A DNA stretch of 64,000 nt, taken from Nitrospira sp. SG-bin1 (GTDB taxonomy: Bacteria; Nitrospirota; Nitrospiria; Nitrospirales; Nitrospiraceae). Within the stretch, counting starts at the first letter, position 1, and every line of letters starts with the position of its first letter. This document shows, piece by piece, positions 1-9,157 of this stretch. The translations under genes were made by a program, and so were the position numbers. The notes under the pieces were generated by a model. It made no database searches. It saw only the letters and a list, made by a program, of their open reading frames with translations, and had not been told where the DNA came from. The stretch spans positions 62,001 to 126,000 of the forward strand of contig LVWS01000005.1 of assembly GCA_002083365.1 (NCBI GenBank). Direction: 5' to 3'.

Positions 1-59
1 AGTTGCGGGCCGACCATGAGTAGACCAACGATGATCAGGAGCAGAATGAAACGTACCAT
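1..59 (-). CDS. Small membrane protein, N-terminal fragment
   Basis: The window edge cuts this gene. Reading the minus strand from 59, an ATG opens MVRFILLLIIVGLLMVGPQ, one hydrophobic helix that may be a transmembrane anchor or a signal peptide. A purine-rich ribosome site (GAGAGGAAG) lies about 10 bases upstream at 69-77. Only 19 residues are visible, so the family cannot be named. Confidence 0.45.
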   Translation of the reverse strand, partial: MVRFILLLIIVGLLMVGPQ

Positions 60-377
60 TTATCTTCGATCTTCCTCTCACGCTTGTCCGGTGAAGCACC
101 CCATCAAGGCTCTTGACACCCCGGGTTCAGGGACAACTTCCTCGCACATAGGCTAACACAAGTGGAAGACAGGAACAGGCCTTGATACTCCAGCAGGACA
201 CAAGGTGCGACCAGGCTTGTCTGTTCAGCCAATAAATGATGGCTCGGTGGGATCCGGACGGCTTTTGCCATCAAGGCCCGGTGAGGTATCCTGCTGTGAT
301 TTCGGAATGAGTAGATGGCTGAATCGCCGCGAGCCTTTCATGTCGTCGATTGATCCGCGAACCGCCAGGTATGAGGT

Positions 378-1556
378 ATGAACCACACCTATGACGTCAT
401 CGTGGTCGGGAGTGGACCGGCCGGGGCTTGCGCGGCTTGGTGGCTGGCGAAGGCGGGCATGGCGGTCGCCGTGATCGAGAAGGCCGCGCCGCCGCGGTAC
501 AAGACCTGCGGCGGTGGAATCGTGGGGCGAGCCATGCAGGCCTTGCCCATTGAGGTGCGTCACGTCGTCGAACAAGACTGTCATGCCGCGCAATTGAATG
601 TGTTTCCCACCGGGCTTTCCTTCACAACCCATCGAAAAGCCCCCATCGTCTGCATGACGATGCGCGATCAGTTTGATTTCGCGCTGCTGTCCGCCGCTGA
701 AGCGGCCGGAGCCACGGTACACCAACGCTGTGCCGTTGAGGACGTTTCGTATCACGGTGATTTTGTCACGGTCACTACCCACGTCGGCGCGATGAGCGCC
801 AAGTTCGTCGTGGCAGCCGATGGAGCGCTCGGCACCGTCGCACGCACAATGGGAATGGCGGATGGACGTATGCTCATTCCGGCGCTTGAATACGAAGTAA
901 CGGTGCCTCGTGATCGCTTGGACACCTTTCACGGCACCGCGAGATTTGATTTTGGCTTGCTTCCTCACGGATATGCCTGGGCCTTTCCGAAACGACAGTA
1001 TCTCTCGATCGGTGTCCTGTCGATGACGAAGAGCGGGTGCGATCTCAAACGGGCGATCGCGCGCTATCTCGGCCTGCTTGGTTGCGGTGAGGTCGTCCGG
1101 ATCGAACCACATGGTTATGTCATTCCCGTCCGACCGCGCAAAGGGCCGTTTGCCGACACACGCGTCCTGCTGGTGGGGGACGCCGCCGGCTTCGCCGATC
1201 CCGTCACCGGAGAAGGCATTTCGTTCGCCATTCGCAGCGGTCTGCTGGCGGCACAAGCCTTGGTTGACGGACAACTTGACGAGAAGTCCGTCAGCATCGC
1301 CTACGGCCGTTTGCTGGCTCAGATGATTTTGCCGGAACTGCGCACAGGACGGGTGCTGGCCCGACTGTTGTATGACGTTCCTCGGATACGCTCGTGGGCG
1401 TTTTCACAACAAGGGCAGCGCCTCTGCGAAGCGGTGACGGACGTGATGGCGGGGGAACGGACCTATCGAAATCTGGCGTTCAATTCCCGACCCCTATTCC
1501 GGCTGCTGAGACCGCGCTCCTTCAGGAAGGCGGGATACCGACCTGCTCGGCCGTGA
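378..1556 (+). CDS. Geranylgeranyl reductase family FAD-dependent oxidoreductase
   Basis: A 392-residue flavoprotein. The N-terminus carries the dinucleotide-binding motif GSGPAG (residues 11-16) and ends its Rossmann strand with an acidic residue (AVIEKA). It is followed by the family's CGGG segment near residue 44. The second FAD motif, LLVGDAAGFADPVTGEGI, lies near residue 265. This arrangement defines the geranylgeranyl reductase/ChlP-like family, which saturates prenyl chains of quinones, lipids or pigments. In a non-phototroph the substrate may be a membrane lipid or a quinone side chain; this is inference. The first ATG is kept because the flavin motif begins only ten residues in. It stands alone on the plus strand, convergent with the barrel gene downstream. 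Confidence 0.85.
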   Translation: MNHTYDVIVVGSGPAGACAAWWLAKAGMAVAVIEKAAPPRYKTCGGGIVGRAMQALPIEVRHVVEQDCHAAQLNVFPTGLSFTTHRKAPIVCMTMRDQFDFALLSAAEAAGATVHQRCAVEDVSYHGDFVTVTTHVGAMSAKFVVAADGALGTVARTMGMADGRMLIPALEYEVTVPRDRLDTFHGTARFDFGLLPHGYAWAFPKRQYLSIGVLSMTKSGCDLKRAIARYLGLLGCGEVVRIEPHGYVIPVRPRKGPFADTRVLLVGDAAGFADPVTGEGISFAIRSGLLAAQALVDGQLDEKSVSIAYGRLLAQMILPELRTGRVLARLLYDVPRIRSWAFSQQGQRLCEAVTDVMAGERTYRNLAFNSRPLFRLLRPRSFRKAGYRPARP

Positions 1557-1570
1557 TGAGACCGAGCAGG
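1542..1570 (+). terminator. Hairpin at the end of the reductase gene
   Basis: A 9-bp perfect stem (CCTGCTCGG at 1542-1550, CCGAGCAGG at 1562-1570) has the stop codon in its loop. A weak T-rich stretch follows after about 12 bases. It lies between two convergent genes and could serve both, but the missing tight T-tract keeps confidence low. Confidence 0.3.
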
Positions 1571-1598
1571 GACGGCAGTCCTGTTTTATCGTTGGAAT

Positions 1599-2327
1599 TT
1601 AGAAGCGCAAGGACAATCCTGCGATGACGTGATGAGAGTTGTAGGTCGTCTTGAATTCTTCCGTGGCGGGGGCCGGTACGGTGTTTTGATATTCCAATGC
1701 GGTCGTGAAGTGGGTGAAGCGATATTGCGCGAACGCCCCGATCTGTTTCGTGACCATGACGGTCACGCCGGCGTCGACCTTGGCGCCGACTGAGGCGTCG
1801 GTGGAACTTTGCCCGCCCGGCTGCACAAACGTGTTTTGACCGGCGTAGGTAATGAATACCGCGGGCCCGGCGGCGAGATACGGCTGCACGCGCCCATGGA
1901 CGAATTGTTCATCCCGCAGCAGCGGGAGCCGCAGACGCAGCACGTCGAACCCGATTCCCCAGGCCGGTAAGCTCCAATGGGCGAACTGCGTGGTGGTCCC
2001 CCCACCATTGATCACTCCCACTTGTTGACCGGGCGGTGTCTTGAGGTGGAAGAAAAAGACATCCAACCCGAATCCGAGCCAGTCCATCTTTCCCTTATCC
2101 AGCCAGTATCCCGCACGGCCACCGGCTGTCCAATTGTTGTGGATGTCGAGACCTTGGTAGGTGGTCGTGGTCCCCAACGAACTGGTCACGGTCAGGTCCG
2201 TGTTCCTCGTCCAGACAGCCCCCGCATAGGCGTCGGCATACCATTCCGCCGATCCATCCTTTGGAGCCATCACAATTCCCATGGACAGTGCCAGGCCGAG
2301 AAGGCCGATGATCTTTCGATTCGCCAT
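1599..2327 (-). CDS. Outer-membrane beta-barrel protein
   Basis: A 242-residue secreted protein. The chosen ATG (2327) opens MANRKIIGLLGLALSMG, a clear signal peptide, with GGGAGGG at a good distance upstream. The longer upstream extension of the frame lacks both. After cleavage the chain begins AEWYADAYAGAVWTRNTDL, alternates polar and hydrophobic residues, and ends in an aromatic-terminated strand (HHVIAGLSLRF). These are features of small eight-stranded OmpA-like or OmpW-like barrels. It likely sits in the outer membrane, with unknown function. The terminal phenylalanine fits recognition by the Bam machinery. Confidence 0.75.
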   Translation of the reverse strand: MANRKIIGLLGLALSMGIVMAPKDGSAEWYADAYAGAVWTRNTDLTVTSSLGTTTTYQGLDIHNNWTAGGRAGYWLDKGKMDWLGFGLDVFFFHLKTPPGQQVGVINGGGTTTQFAHWSLPAWGIGFDVLRLRLPLLRDEQFVHGRVQPYLAAGPAVFITYAGQNTFVQPGGQSSTDASVGAKVDAGVTVMVTKQIGAFAQYRFTHFTTALEYQNTVPAPATEEFKTTYNSHHVIAGLSLRF

Positions 2328-2609
2328 GATCCTATTCCCTCCCACAAGTAGTTTCTCTTGACCACAATTACATACCGGCTGCGGTTTCTTGGCCAGCACT
2401 ATTCGATTTTTGGCTGTGGAGTCCGAGGAGCGTGGCCCAGGATTGTAAGGAAGCAAGTGAGGGAGGAAAATCTGTTGAAGCAATGTCAGAACATTGATGC
2501 GGGGATCGAGCAGCGGAGACGGGGAGTCATTGATCTCATAATCGGAGAACTGATCGAGAACGATGGAGAATGCACAGCCATCTTGGTAGGGTCGTTATCA
2601 TTTTCGTCC

Positions 2610-3044
2610 TCACCGGCCCGCCGGTTTGATCTGCGTCAATACTCCCGCCCCATCCACTTGGGCCTCCACGGTCTCACCCATGTTGATGACCGATCGCACG
2701 TCGGTGGCACCGGTGGACTTAAGCATTACTTCACGGCCGTCTGGTTGCCGCACGATGTAGGTATCGCCGACGATGGATAAGACCTGTCCGATCACCGTCC
2801 CGGGCCCGGACGGTGCGGACCGTATTTGGCTGGGGTCGATCAACGGCCTACCCGGTTCCCCCGTGCCGCGATTGCCGGTTCCCAAACGAGGACCTTGCTC
2901 GTCGGGCCGCCCCCCGGTCGCCGGACTCTTTCCCCCTCCCGGCGCGATCGTGGACGGTTCTGTCGCGGCCTGCATGTCCACGGCACCGACCACCATGAGC
3001 AGAACGGCGATAGTGCCGACGAATCCTGTCCTCAAGTCATTCAT
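2610..3044 (-). CDS. Secreted protein with a small C-terminal beta domain
   Basis: A 144-residue protein. The N-terminus MNDLRTGFVGTIAVLLMVVG is a signal peptide, followed by a Pro/Gly/Thr-rich linker (residues about 30-75). A compact C-terminal domain begins near TVIGQVLSIVGDTYIVRQ and resembles the small secreted beta-strand domains common in this lineage that bind or coat other proteins. The ATG at 3044 is preferred over a GTG at 3050 because AAGGAG sits five bases before it. No catalytic motif is visible and the family is not recognised. About 280 bases separate it from the next minus-strand gene, so it is probably transcribed alone. Confidence 0.6.
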   Translation of the reverse strand: MNDLRTGFVGTIAVLLMVVGAVDMQAATEPSTIAPGGGKSPATGGRPDEQGPRLGTGNRGTGEPGRPLIDPSQIRSAPSGPGTVIGQVLSIVGDTYIVRQPDGREVMLKSTGATDVRSVINMGETVEAQVDGAGVLTQIKPAGR

Positions 3045-3220
3045 GGTCACTCCTTTCGCTGTTCATTTTCAGTGTAGAGCGGTCGGTCACGGCCGGAGGC
3101 TCGGAAAAAGCCTAGGGGCTGCCTATCTCTCGAGGCTTCCCCTCACAAGGTCCGGTGAGGTATCCTCACGGAGCGCGTGAACGAGAGGAGTGTAGACTGA
3201 ACCTCCGGATTCTCTCCTAC

Positions 3221-4216
3221 ATGTCTTCCGTCTTTCGCCGATCTTCGCATCACGCCGTCCTTGGTCTGCTCGTGACCTGCAGTGGATTGTGGACCGGCTG
3301 CAGCACCAGCCCTGTGACGGGGCCTCACTCCAACCAAGAACCGAACCGCGTCTTTGATCGACTGGCCGGCCTGGAGGTGACGTCCGATCGTCTCTACCAA
3401 TCGATTGCCGACCAAGCCGACGTGGTGGGATTCAGCCACCAGCTGGAGGTCGAGTCGGACCTCGCCAATCCGTTCACACCCTTTGAAATGGAGCGCATCG
3501 CACAGTCGTTCGTGCGCTCGCTCAAGGTCATGCTGTTCGACCTGGCCCCGGCCAATTTCTGGGAACACCATCTCGCGCACTACTATGCCTCGACCCTGTC
3601 GCCAGCAGAGGCCAGGACACTGGTGGAGGGCTATGAGCAAGAAGCGCTTGTGCCGTCGTCCCGCGTGCAAGAACTTCGCTGGAATTTTGTGCGAGACCGC
3701 CTACCGGACCTGTTGCCCGCGGTGCGAGCACGGTCGCATCGGTTCAAAATCTCCACTGACGCGATGGTTCCGGTACTGCTCCCGGATGATTACGTCATCG
3801 TGCACAAAGCCGCTTATCACGCGACCGAACCGCGGCGTGGGGATGTCGTGGTCTATCGTTATCCGGACGAAACGGGACCGCTCTTTCTTCACCGCGTAAT
3901 CGGGCTTCCCGGCGATCGAATCGAAATCCGTGATCAGGTGGTCACGGTGAACGAAGACCTGTTGGCCGAATCCTATGTGCAACATACCGACCGATCCAGC
4001 ATGGCCGGAAACGTTCGCGATAACCTCGGGCCCGTGACCGTGCCTCCCGACTCCTATTTCCTCTTGGGAGACAATCGGGAGGAAAGCCTGGATAGCCGCT
4101 TTTTAGGACCGATCGGCAAAGAACACATCCTGGGGCAGGTGGTGTTCATCTACTGGTCGATTGATCCCGACACAAGGATCCCCCGTTGGGATCGCCTCAA
4201 TCAACCGGTGCGGTAA
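3221..4216 (+). CDS. Lipoprotein with an inactive signal peptidase I (LepB/S26) domain
   Basis: A 331-residue protein from the ATG at 3221. A CTG at 3197, preceded by GAGAGGAG, is an alternative start in the same frame. A hydrophobic stretch ends in LWTGC, a lipobox. Residues about 50-150 are helical and recall DUF2059-like regions. Residues about 175-325 match the signal peptidase I fold: a box B equivalent (STDAMVPVLLPDDYVIVHK), RRGDVVVYRYP, RVIGLPGD, and GDNREESLDSRFLGPI. Against E. coli LepB, the catalytic Ser90 position is Ala181 and the Lys145 position is His224. The Ser/Lys dyad is therefore missing while the structural boxes are kept. This suggests a binding or chaperone role rather than a protease, which is inference. 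Confidence 0.8.
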   Translation: MSSVFRRSSHHAVLGLLVTCSGLWTGCSTSPVTGPHSNQEPNRVFDRLAGLEVTSDRLYQSIADQADVVGFSHQLEVESDLANPFTPFEMERIAQSFVRSLKVMLFDLAPANFWEHHLAHYYASTLSPAEARTLVEGYEQEALVPSSRVQELRWNFVRDRLPDLLPAVRARSHRFKISTDAMVPVLLPDDYVIVHKAAYHATEPRRGDVVVYRYPDETGPLFLHRVIGLPGDRIEIRDQVVTVNEDLLAESYVQHTDRSSMAGNVRDNLGPVTVPPDSYFLLGDNREESLDSRFLGPIGKEHILGQVVFIYWSIDPDTRIPRWDRLNQPVR

Positions 4217-4404
4217 CACGGCTGTGAGCCCCGGAACGTGAACGCCGTGACGCTTCCGGCTTGCGAGCGGAAGCCGAGCGTGGTAGGTGATAGCGTTGTT
4301 GTCGGTTCGTTCACATCGACGATGTCATTTCCGATGCTCCAGGATCCGCAAGTTCCAATTCTTGACGTCTCCTGCACTTAAGCTCACCTGAGCGGAGTTG
4401 CACT

Positions 4405-7182
4405 GTGCTTGGAATATGCGATCCTTTGCTGGCCGTTGCCTCGATGCTGCTGGGTGGTGCGGCGGCTTACGCCATCCTGAGCATCGCCGAGCGGATGCGG
4501 GCTCCCGACCAAGGCCCAGCCCAATGGCGCTGGCTGACCATCGGCGCCGCAGCAGCAGGCCTCGAAATTTGGGTCATCCACTACATCGGCAATCTGGCGT
4601 TCTGCCCACCGGTTTCGGCCGCCCAGGACTCCGGGCTCGCCCTGTTTTCTTTCCTGTCGGCCGGGGGCACGGGCGCCGTGGCCGTGTATCTGATCAGCAG
4701 CCATACCGGCAGTGGAATACGGCTCGTCTCCGGGGGAATGTTGACGGGGGCCTGCATGAGCCTGACACATTTCGCCAGCATGGCGGCCGTCCACCAACCG
4801 ATCGATCTCCAGAACGACTTGCTGCTCATTGTGCTGTCCGTGGTGGGGATCGTGGCCTTCAGCACCATCGTCATCGTGCTCGGAACCTGGAATATCGCGT
4901 ACGGGAACTGGCGCGTCACGGAAAAGGCGACCGCCATGGGGGCCGCCCTTTCCGGAACACACTTCATCGGGATGATTCCGGCGTACGACCTTTCCGGCCA
5001 CACGGCCGGCGCTCCACCGCCGGGGATCGACGTCGATCTCCTCGCGGTGGTCGCCGTGTCGCTTTCGACCCTTCTGGCCATCATCGATCGGCAGGTGACG
5101 GCGGCCTCCAGGCTGGCTCGCGACAGCCACGCCCGGTTGATCGAGGCCATCGAAAGTGTCCCCCAATGGTTTGCGCTCTTCGATGCGGACGACCGGCTGG
5201 TCATCTGTAATCGCAAGTATCGCGACGTGATGTCTGGAACTGCGGCTCACGTTCAACCCGGCGACTCGTTCGAATCGATCGTCCGCCGAACTGCCGAACG
5301 CGGCGATATCCCCGCTGCGATCGGAAAACTCGAACCCTGGATACAACAGCGCCTTGACATGCACAGAAATCCGATCGCACCGTACATTCAATACCGGTCC
5401 AGTGGAGAGTGGCTTCAGATCAACGAACGCAAGACGCACGACGGCGGCATCGTCTTCATCGCCACCGACATTACGGCCTTGAAAAATGCCGAACAGGCTG
5501 CCGAGGATGCCACGGCGCGGCTCGCCGATTCATTGGCGGTGGTGGAGGCCGCGAAGGCCCGCATGCAGGAAGAACTGAACGTCGGCCGGGATATTCAACG
5601 GAGCATGCTGCCGCGCGTGTTCCCGGCTTTCCCGGATCGGAAAGAGCTGGAGCTGTACGCGATGCTCGAACCGGCCCTAGAGATCGGCGGCGATCTGTAC
5701 GATTTCTTTATGGTCGATGAGCATCGACTCTGTTTCGTGATCGGGGACGTGTCCGGCAACGGAGTCCCTGCCGCGCTGTTCATGGCGATGACCAAGATCA
5801 TGGTGAAAACCAGGGCGGCGTCGGACCCCTCTCCAGCCAGTATCGTCACCCATGTGAACGATGCGCTCAGTGCGGACAATGACAGCTGCATGTTTGTGAC
5901 CCTGTATCTCGGCATTTTGAATCTCCGCGACGGGACCCTCCTGACGACCAACGCCGGCCACAATCCTCCTCTGCTGAAACGTCAGGATGGACAGTTCGAG
6001 TGGCTGAGAGGCATCGACGGCCCCATGGTCGGTCCCATGGCGGGCATCGCCTTCAAGGAGACGACAACGCGATTGGGTCCGGGGGATGAGCTCTTCTTGT
6101 ACACCGATGGGGTGACTGAAGCGGATAATCGGCGGCGCGAACTGTTCGGCAACGACCGACTGAAAACGGTCCTCGACAAATCCCGGGCTGTCTCAGTAGT
6201 CGATCGCCTTGGCGAGGTCATGCAAGCGGTGCGAGCCTTTGCGGGTGAAGCCCCGCAGGCGGACGATATCACGATGTTGGGACTGCGATATCATGGGGTC
6301 GCCCCGTCCGACGTGGCGGCTCGAATCTTCCACCGAACGATGCCCAATCAGTTGATGGCGATTCCGGACCTACAGACGGCGTTTGAGCGGTATGTGGGGC
6401 AATGGGAAAGGGCCAAGCCGCTGATTCCAACGCTCAACATGGCATTGGATGATCTGCTCAACAACGTGGTGCAGTACGCCTTTCCCGACGACCCGACGGA
6501 ACATGCGATTGAAGTCGACGGCGAAGTACGGGATGAGTGGGTCGTCCTCACCATTACGGACGATGGCATTCCTTTCAATCCTTTGACGGTCCCGCCTCCA
6601 GATCTGTCGCTGCTGCTGCATGAGCGCGAGATCGGCGGATTGGGCATTCATTTGGTACGGTCCATGTTCGACGAGGTGTCGTATCATCGCAATATTGGGC
6701 GTAACGTCTTGACCGTCAAAAAAAGATTGGCATCGACGGCGACCGTCTCTCCTCGACGTCCTGACCGGACCGGCATCGGCACGTACGACGTTGGAAGAAC
6801 GCTACGCCCTTCGCACCTTGACCGAGCAGATGCCGCGCTGAATGTCGAGTCACGCCGAAGCGGAACCGCGGTGATCGTGATCCCACGGGCCCGCTTCGAT
6901 ACGAACAGCGCGCCGGAAGTCGAGCACATCCTGACGAACCATATCGGGCAAGGAGAAAAAAGGATCGTGCTGGACCTTTCCCACATTTCGTACATTTCTT
7001 CGATCGGCCTACGGGTGATCCTAAAAGCTGTGACGGCAATTACCCGAACAGCTGGAAGGGTCGTACTCTGTGGTGGAAACGAACAGGTCCGTTCGGTGCT
7101 CCACTCCAGCGGAGCGCTCATGATGAGTCTTCATGCCGCCACGCTGGAGGAGGCCCTTGCAAAGGTCCATGAGTCAGGGTAG
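4405..7182 (+). CDS. MHYT-PAS-PP2C phosphatase-HATPase-STAS sensor/regulator
   Basis: A 925-residue membrane protein starting with GTG after a CGGAG site. Residues 1-230 form a seven-helix MHYT sensor; the His motifs appear as HYIGN (His59), HFASM and HFIGM. A PAS domain spans about 240-355. A SpoIIE/RsbU-type PP2C phosphatase spans about 390-628 (IQRSMLP, EIGGDLYDFF, GDVSGNGVPAAL, TDGVTE, QADDITML). An RsbW-type HATPase spans about 640-772 (DDLLNNVVQYAF, DDGIPFNPL, GGLGIHLV). A STAS domain spans about 815-925 (SYISSIGLRV). One chain thus holds a signal input, phosphatase, anti-sigma-type kinase and antagonist, the parts of a partner-switching system. MHYT domains are proposed to sense O2, CO or NO through copper. 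A separate STAS gene follows at 7352. Confidence 0.88.
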   Translation: MLGICDPLLAVASMLLGGAAAYAILSIAERMRAPDQGPAQWRWLTIGAAAAGLEIWVIHYIGNLAFCPPVSAAQDSGLALFSFLSAGGTGAVAVYLISSHTGSGIRLVSGGMLTGACMSLTHFASMAAVHQPIDLQNDLLLIVLSVVGIVAFSTIVIVLGTWNIAYGNWRVTEKATAMGAALSGTHFIGMIPAYDLSGHTAGAPPPGIDVDLLAVVAVSLSTLLAIIDRQVTAASRLARDSHARLIEAIESVPQWFALFDADDRLVICNRKYRDVMSGTAAHVQPGDSFESIVRRTAERGDIPAAIGKLEPWIQQRLDMHRNPIAPYIQYRSSGEWLQINERKTHDGGIVFIATDITALKNAEQAAEDATARLADSLAVVEAAKARMQEELNVGRDIQRSMLPRVFPAFPDRKELELYAMLEPALEIGGDLYDFFMVDEHRLCFVIGDVSGNGVPAALFMAMTKIMVKTRAASDPSPASIVTHVNDALSADNDSCMFVTLYLGILNLRDGTLLTTNAGHNPPLLKRQDGQFEWLRGIDGPMVGPMAGIAFKETTTRLGPGDELFLYTDGVTEADNRRRELFGNDRLKTVLDKSRAVSVVDRLGEVMQAVRAFAGEAPQADDITMLGLRYHGVAPSDVAARIFHRTMPNQLMAIPDLQTAFERYVGQWERAKPLIPTLNMALDDLLNNVVQYAFPDDPTEHAIEVDGEVRDEWVVLTITDDGIPFNPLTVPPPDLSLLLHEREIGGLGIHLVRSMFDEVSYHRNIGRNVLTVKKRLASTATVSPRRPDRTGIGTYDVGRTLRPSHLDRADAALNVESRRSGTAVIVIPRARFDTNSAPEVEHILTNHIGQGEKRIVLDLSHISYISSIGLRVILKAVTAITRTAGRVVLCGGNEQVRSVLHSSGALMMSLHAATLEEALAKVHESG

Positions 7183-7351
7183 ACCTTCGGTGTGTTTCTC
7201 CGAGTTTTCTCTGTATGGCATTCAGTCCGATCACGCTGGTGAAAGCCCGCGAACTGAAGTGGGAATGTGCCGTTGCCGGTATGCTATGATCGTTGGCTGG
7301 CGACACGGCCGGGACAGAACGGCGATCTTTGAACAGGAAGGAGCGTAACCG

Positions 7352-7741
7352 ATGGATCAAGGGACCAGACATACGTTGACGGTCTCCTCTCGCGAGCATG
7401 GCGGCGTCACCTTAGTCAACATGCAGGGCAGCCTCTCCGCCACGACAGCGGAACAGGGAAACCAGGAAATGAAAAAGATTTTGGACGGGGGTACGAAAAA
7501 GGTCATCCTTAATCTGGCTGATGTCGACTATATCAGCAGTGGCGGCATCCGCGTCCTTATTCTGGCGGGCAAGCAACTCACCAACGTTCAAGGACAAATG
7601 AAAATCGCTGCGGCAAAGGGGATGGTCAAGGAAGCCCTCCAGGCAAGCGGCTTCGATCTGTTGAGCCGCGTGTATGGAGAAAGCATTCAATTGTGCAATA
7701 CGGAAGAAGAAGCTGTGGCCGCCTTTAGATCCAACTCTTGA
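7352..7741 (+). CDS. STAS-domain anti-sigma factor antagonist
   Basis: A 129-residue single-domain STAS protein of the SpoIIAA/RsbV type. The phosphorylatable loop is clear: NLADVDYISSGGIRVLI, with the serine pair near residue 70. The start ATG has a strong AGGAAGGAG site. In partner switching, the unphosphorylated form binds an anti-sigma kinase and frees the sigma factor or output protein. PP2C phosphatases remove the phosphate and HATPase kinases add it. The upstream gene contains both activities, so this protein is a natural substrate of that sensor (inference from adjacency). No sigma factor is encoded nearby, so the final output is unknown. Confidence 0.85.
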   Translation: MDQGTRHTLTVSSREHGGVTLVNMQGSLSATTAEQGNQEMKKILDGGTKKVILNLADVDYISSGGIRVLILAGKQLTNVQGQMKIAAAKGMVKEALQASGFDLLSRVYGESIQLCNTEEEAVAAFRSNS

Positions 7742-7910
7742 TTCTTACGGACGCGATCATGATCGTGGCGGTTCTGCATTGCGAATCGCCCGATCCACAG
7801 CTCAATCGGTCATCGTCTCAAAAGACGCTCCGCCGATAAATCGGTTGACACAAGCCTCTGCTTCCCTTACAAGAGTTCCCCTTCCGCTTCGTCATCGAGG
7901 ACTTGTTCGA

Positions 7911-8504
7911 ATGGATTCTCCTTCCGGCACCCGAAGCCCAGACTCCTTTACACAAAGTTGCCGCGATCTTGTCCGGACCTCCACTTACGAAGACATCGTG
8001 GCCTGCACCATTTATGCGGCCCCGATGATCTTCATGATCGGACCGGCTTCGATTGTGGGCAACGAACCCATCATCGCCATCGTTGTCCAGAGTCTCATCG
8101 GTTTTATGCTCGGTTGGACGGTCCACCGCATTGGCCATCGATTGCTGACGACCCTTCCTCCCGGACCATGCCTCCTGTACGTCTCGCCGTCCCGCGGTGT
8201 GCCCGTAAGACTGACGCTGAGGCAATTCATCTGGGTGATGGAGGCGATCGTCGGGGTGGCGGTGCTCGGCGCCGTAGTGGGGAAACGATTCCTGCACACC
8301 ATGGACCCTGCCGGGCCATGGAGCGGTCTCAGCCTCATGGCTGTGGCCCTCGTCTTGTATTTCGTTCCCGTATACCTTGGGCGGCTGTGGATCCGACACC
8401 ACTATCCCGCTATGTCGCTCGTGGGTCCGACCGAAGAGGTCATCAGGACGTCGCTTCCAGGGATTCGGACGATCTTCACCTTCCCTCGAAGCATTGATCG
8501 TTGA
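7911..8504 (+). CDS. Hypothetical membrane protein
   Basis: A 197-residue protein with about four transmembrane helices (for example IYAAPMIFMIGPASIVG, IIAIVVQSLIGFMLGWTV, VMEAIVGVAVLGAVVG, LSLMAVALVLYFVPVYLG). The frame stays open back to 7674, overlapping the STAS gene. The ATG at 7911 is preferred because GAGGAC lies upstream and the added N-terminal part looks non-protein-like. I do not recognise the family. It lies downstream of the partner-switching genes on the same strand and could be their membrane partner, but no motif supports that. Confidence 0.55.
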   Translation: MDSPSGTRSPDSFTQSCRDLVRTSTYEDIVACTIYAAPMIFMIGPASIVGNEPIIAIVVQSLIGFMLGWTVHRIGHRLLTTLPPGPCLLYVSPSRGVPVRLTLRQFIWVMEAIVGVAVLGAVVGKRFLHTMDPAGPWSGLSLMAVALVLYFVPVYLGRLWIRHHYPAMSLVGPTEEVIRTSLPGIRTIFTFPRSIDR

Positions 8505-8584
8505 GAAGGCGTCGGGATTCTCCTAGTGCAGAAGAATAGCCGCTTTCTCTAGACTGAGGCTTTCTGCCGTTGAAGCATTGTACG

Positions 8585-8989
8585 ATGGGCGACATTCTCC
8601 GTATCAAGACCACAGCCACGAAAGAGATCGTCGATCTGACCGACCGGCTTGAGACGGTGGTCCGGAAAGCGAACTTCCAGGGAGGACTCTGCGCGTTATT
8701 CGTGACGCACACGACCGCGGCGCTGACGACCGGAGAAATCGGGGAAGGAACCGACGATGATCTCCTGGAGGTCGTGGAAGAGATGATCCCTCAGATTCGC
8801 TTTCAACATGCGCATGATCCCTCCCATGCCTGGTCCCACATGGCCTCGTCAATTTTGGGACCGTCGCTCACCGTGCCGGTGTCGGCCGGGAAACTGATGC
8901 TCGGCACGTGGCAGTCGGTGCTGTTGGTTGAGCTCGATGGTCCACGCGAGCGGACCGTACAGGTCACGTTGATACCCGGTCGAGACTAA
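8585..8989 (+). CDS. yjbQ: YjbQ/UPF0047 family protein
   Basis: A 134-residue protein of the YjbQ family. The E. coli member has thiamine phosphate synthase activity as a side reaction; its main role is uncertain. Family signatures are FVTHTTAAL near residue 40, a central His-containing segment (HAWSHMASSILGPSLTVPV), and GTWQSVLLVELDGPRERTVQV at the C-terminus. The ATG at 8585 is used; a TTG at 8570 in the same frame would add five residues, and neither has a strong ribosome site. No thiamine genes are adjacent, so no pathway is inferred. Confidence 0.85.
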   Translation: MGDILRIKTTATKEIVDLTDRLETVVRKANFQGGLCALFVTHTTAALTTGEIGEGTDDDLLEVVEEMIPQIRFQHAHDPSHAWSHMASSILGPSLTVPVSAGKLMLGTWQSVLLVELDGPRERTVQVTLIPGRD

Positions 8990-9157
8990 AACACGTTGCT
9001 CGTCATGGACTTCCATCGTATTCCTCCTTTCTCCTGATTCATTGCCCTACGTCCGCGCTTGTATTGAACCGCTTGGAAGAGTAGCCTGACTTCACGGAGA
9101 ACGGTCTCGAACGACGACTTCACAAAGCCGAACCTTTCAGGATGTCCATCATGCCCC

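Noticed and set aside
225..1274. A 349-codon open frame on the minus strand
   Set aside because: It is antisense to the flavoprotein gene, whose FAD motifs are unmistakable; the minus-strand product is Arg/Gly/His-rich and matches nothing.
4384..5439. A 351-codon open frame on the minus strand
   Set aside because: It is the shadow of the MHYT-PAS region; the product has no hydrophobic or domain pattern.
8824..9017. Strong ribosome site AAGGAGG with ATG on the minus strand at 9017, reading into yjbQ
   Set aside because: The frame runs antisense through the 3' end of yjbQ and looks non-protein-like; it may be the leftover start of a lost gene.
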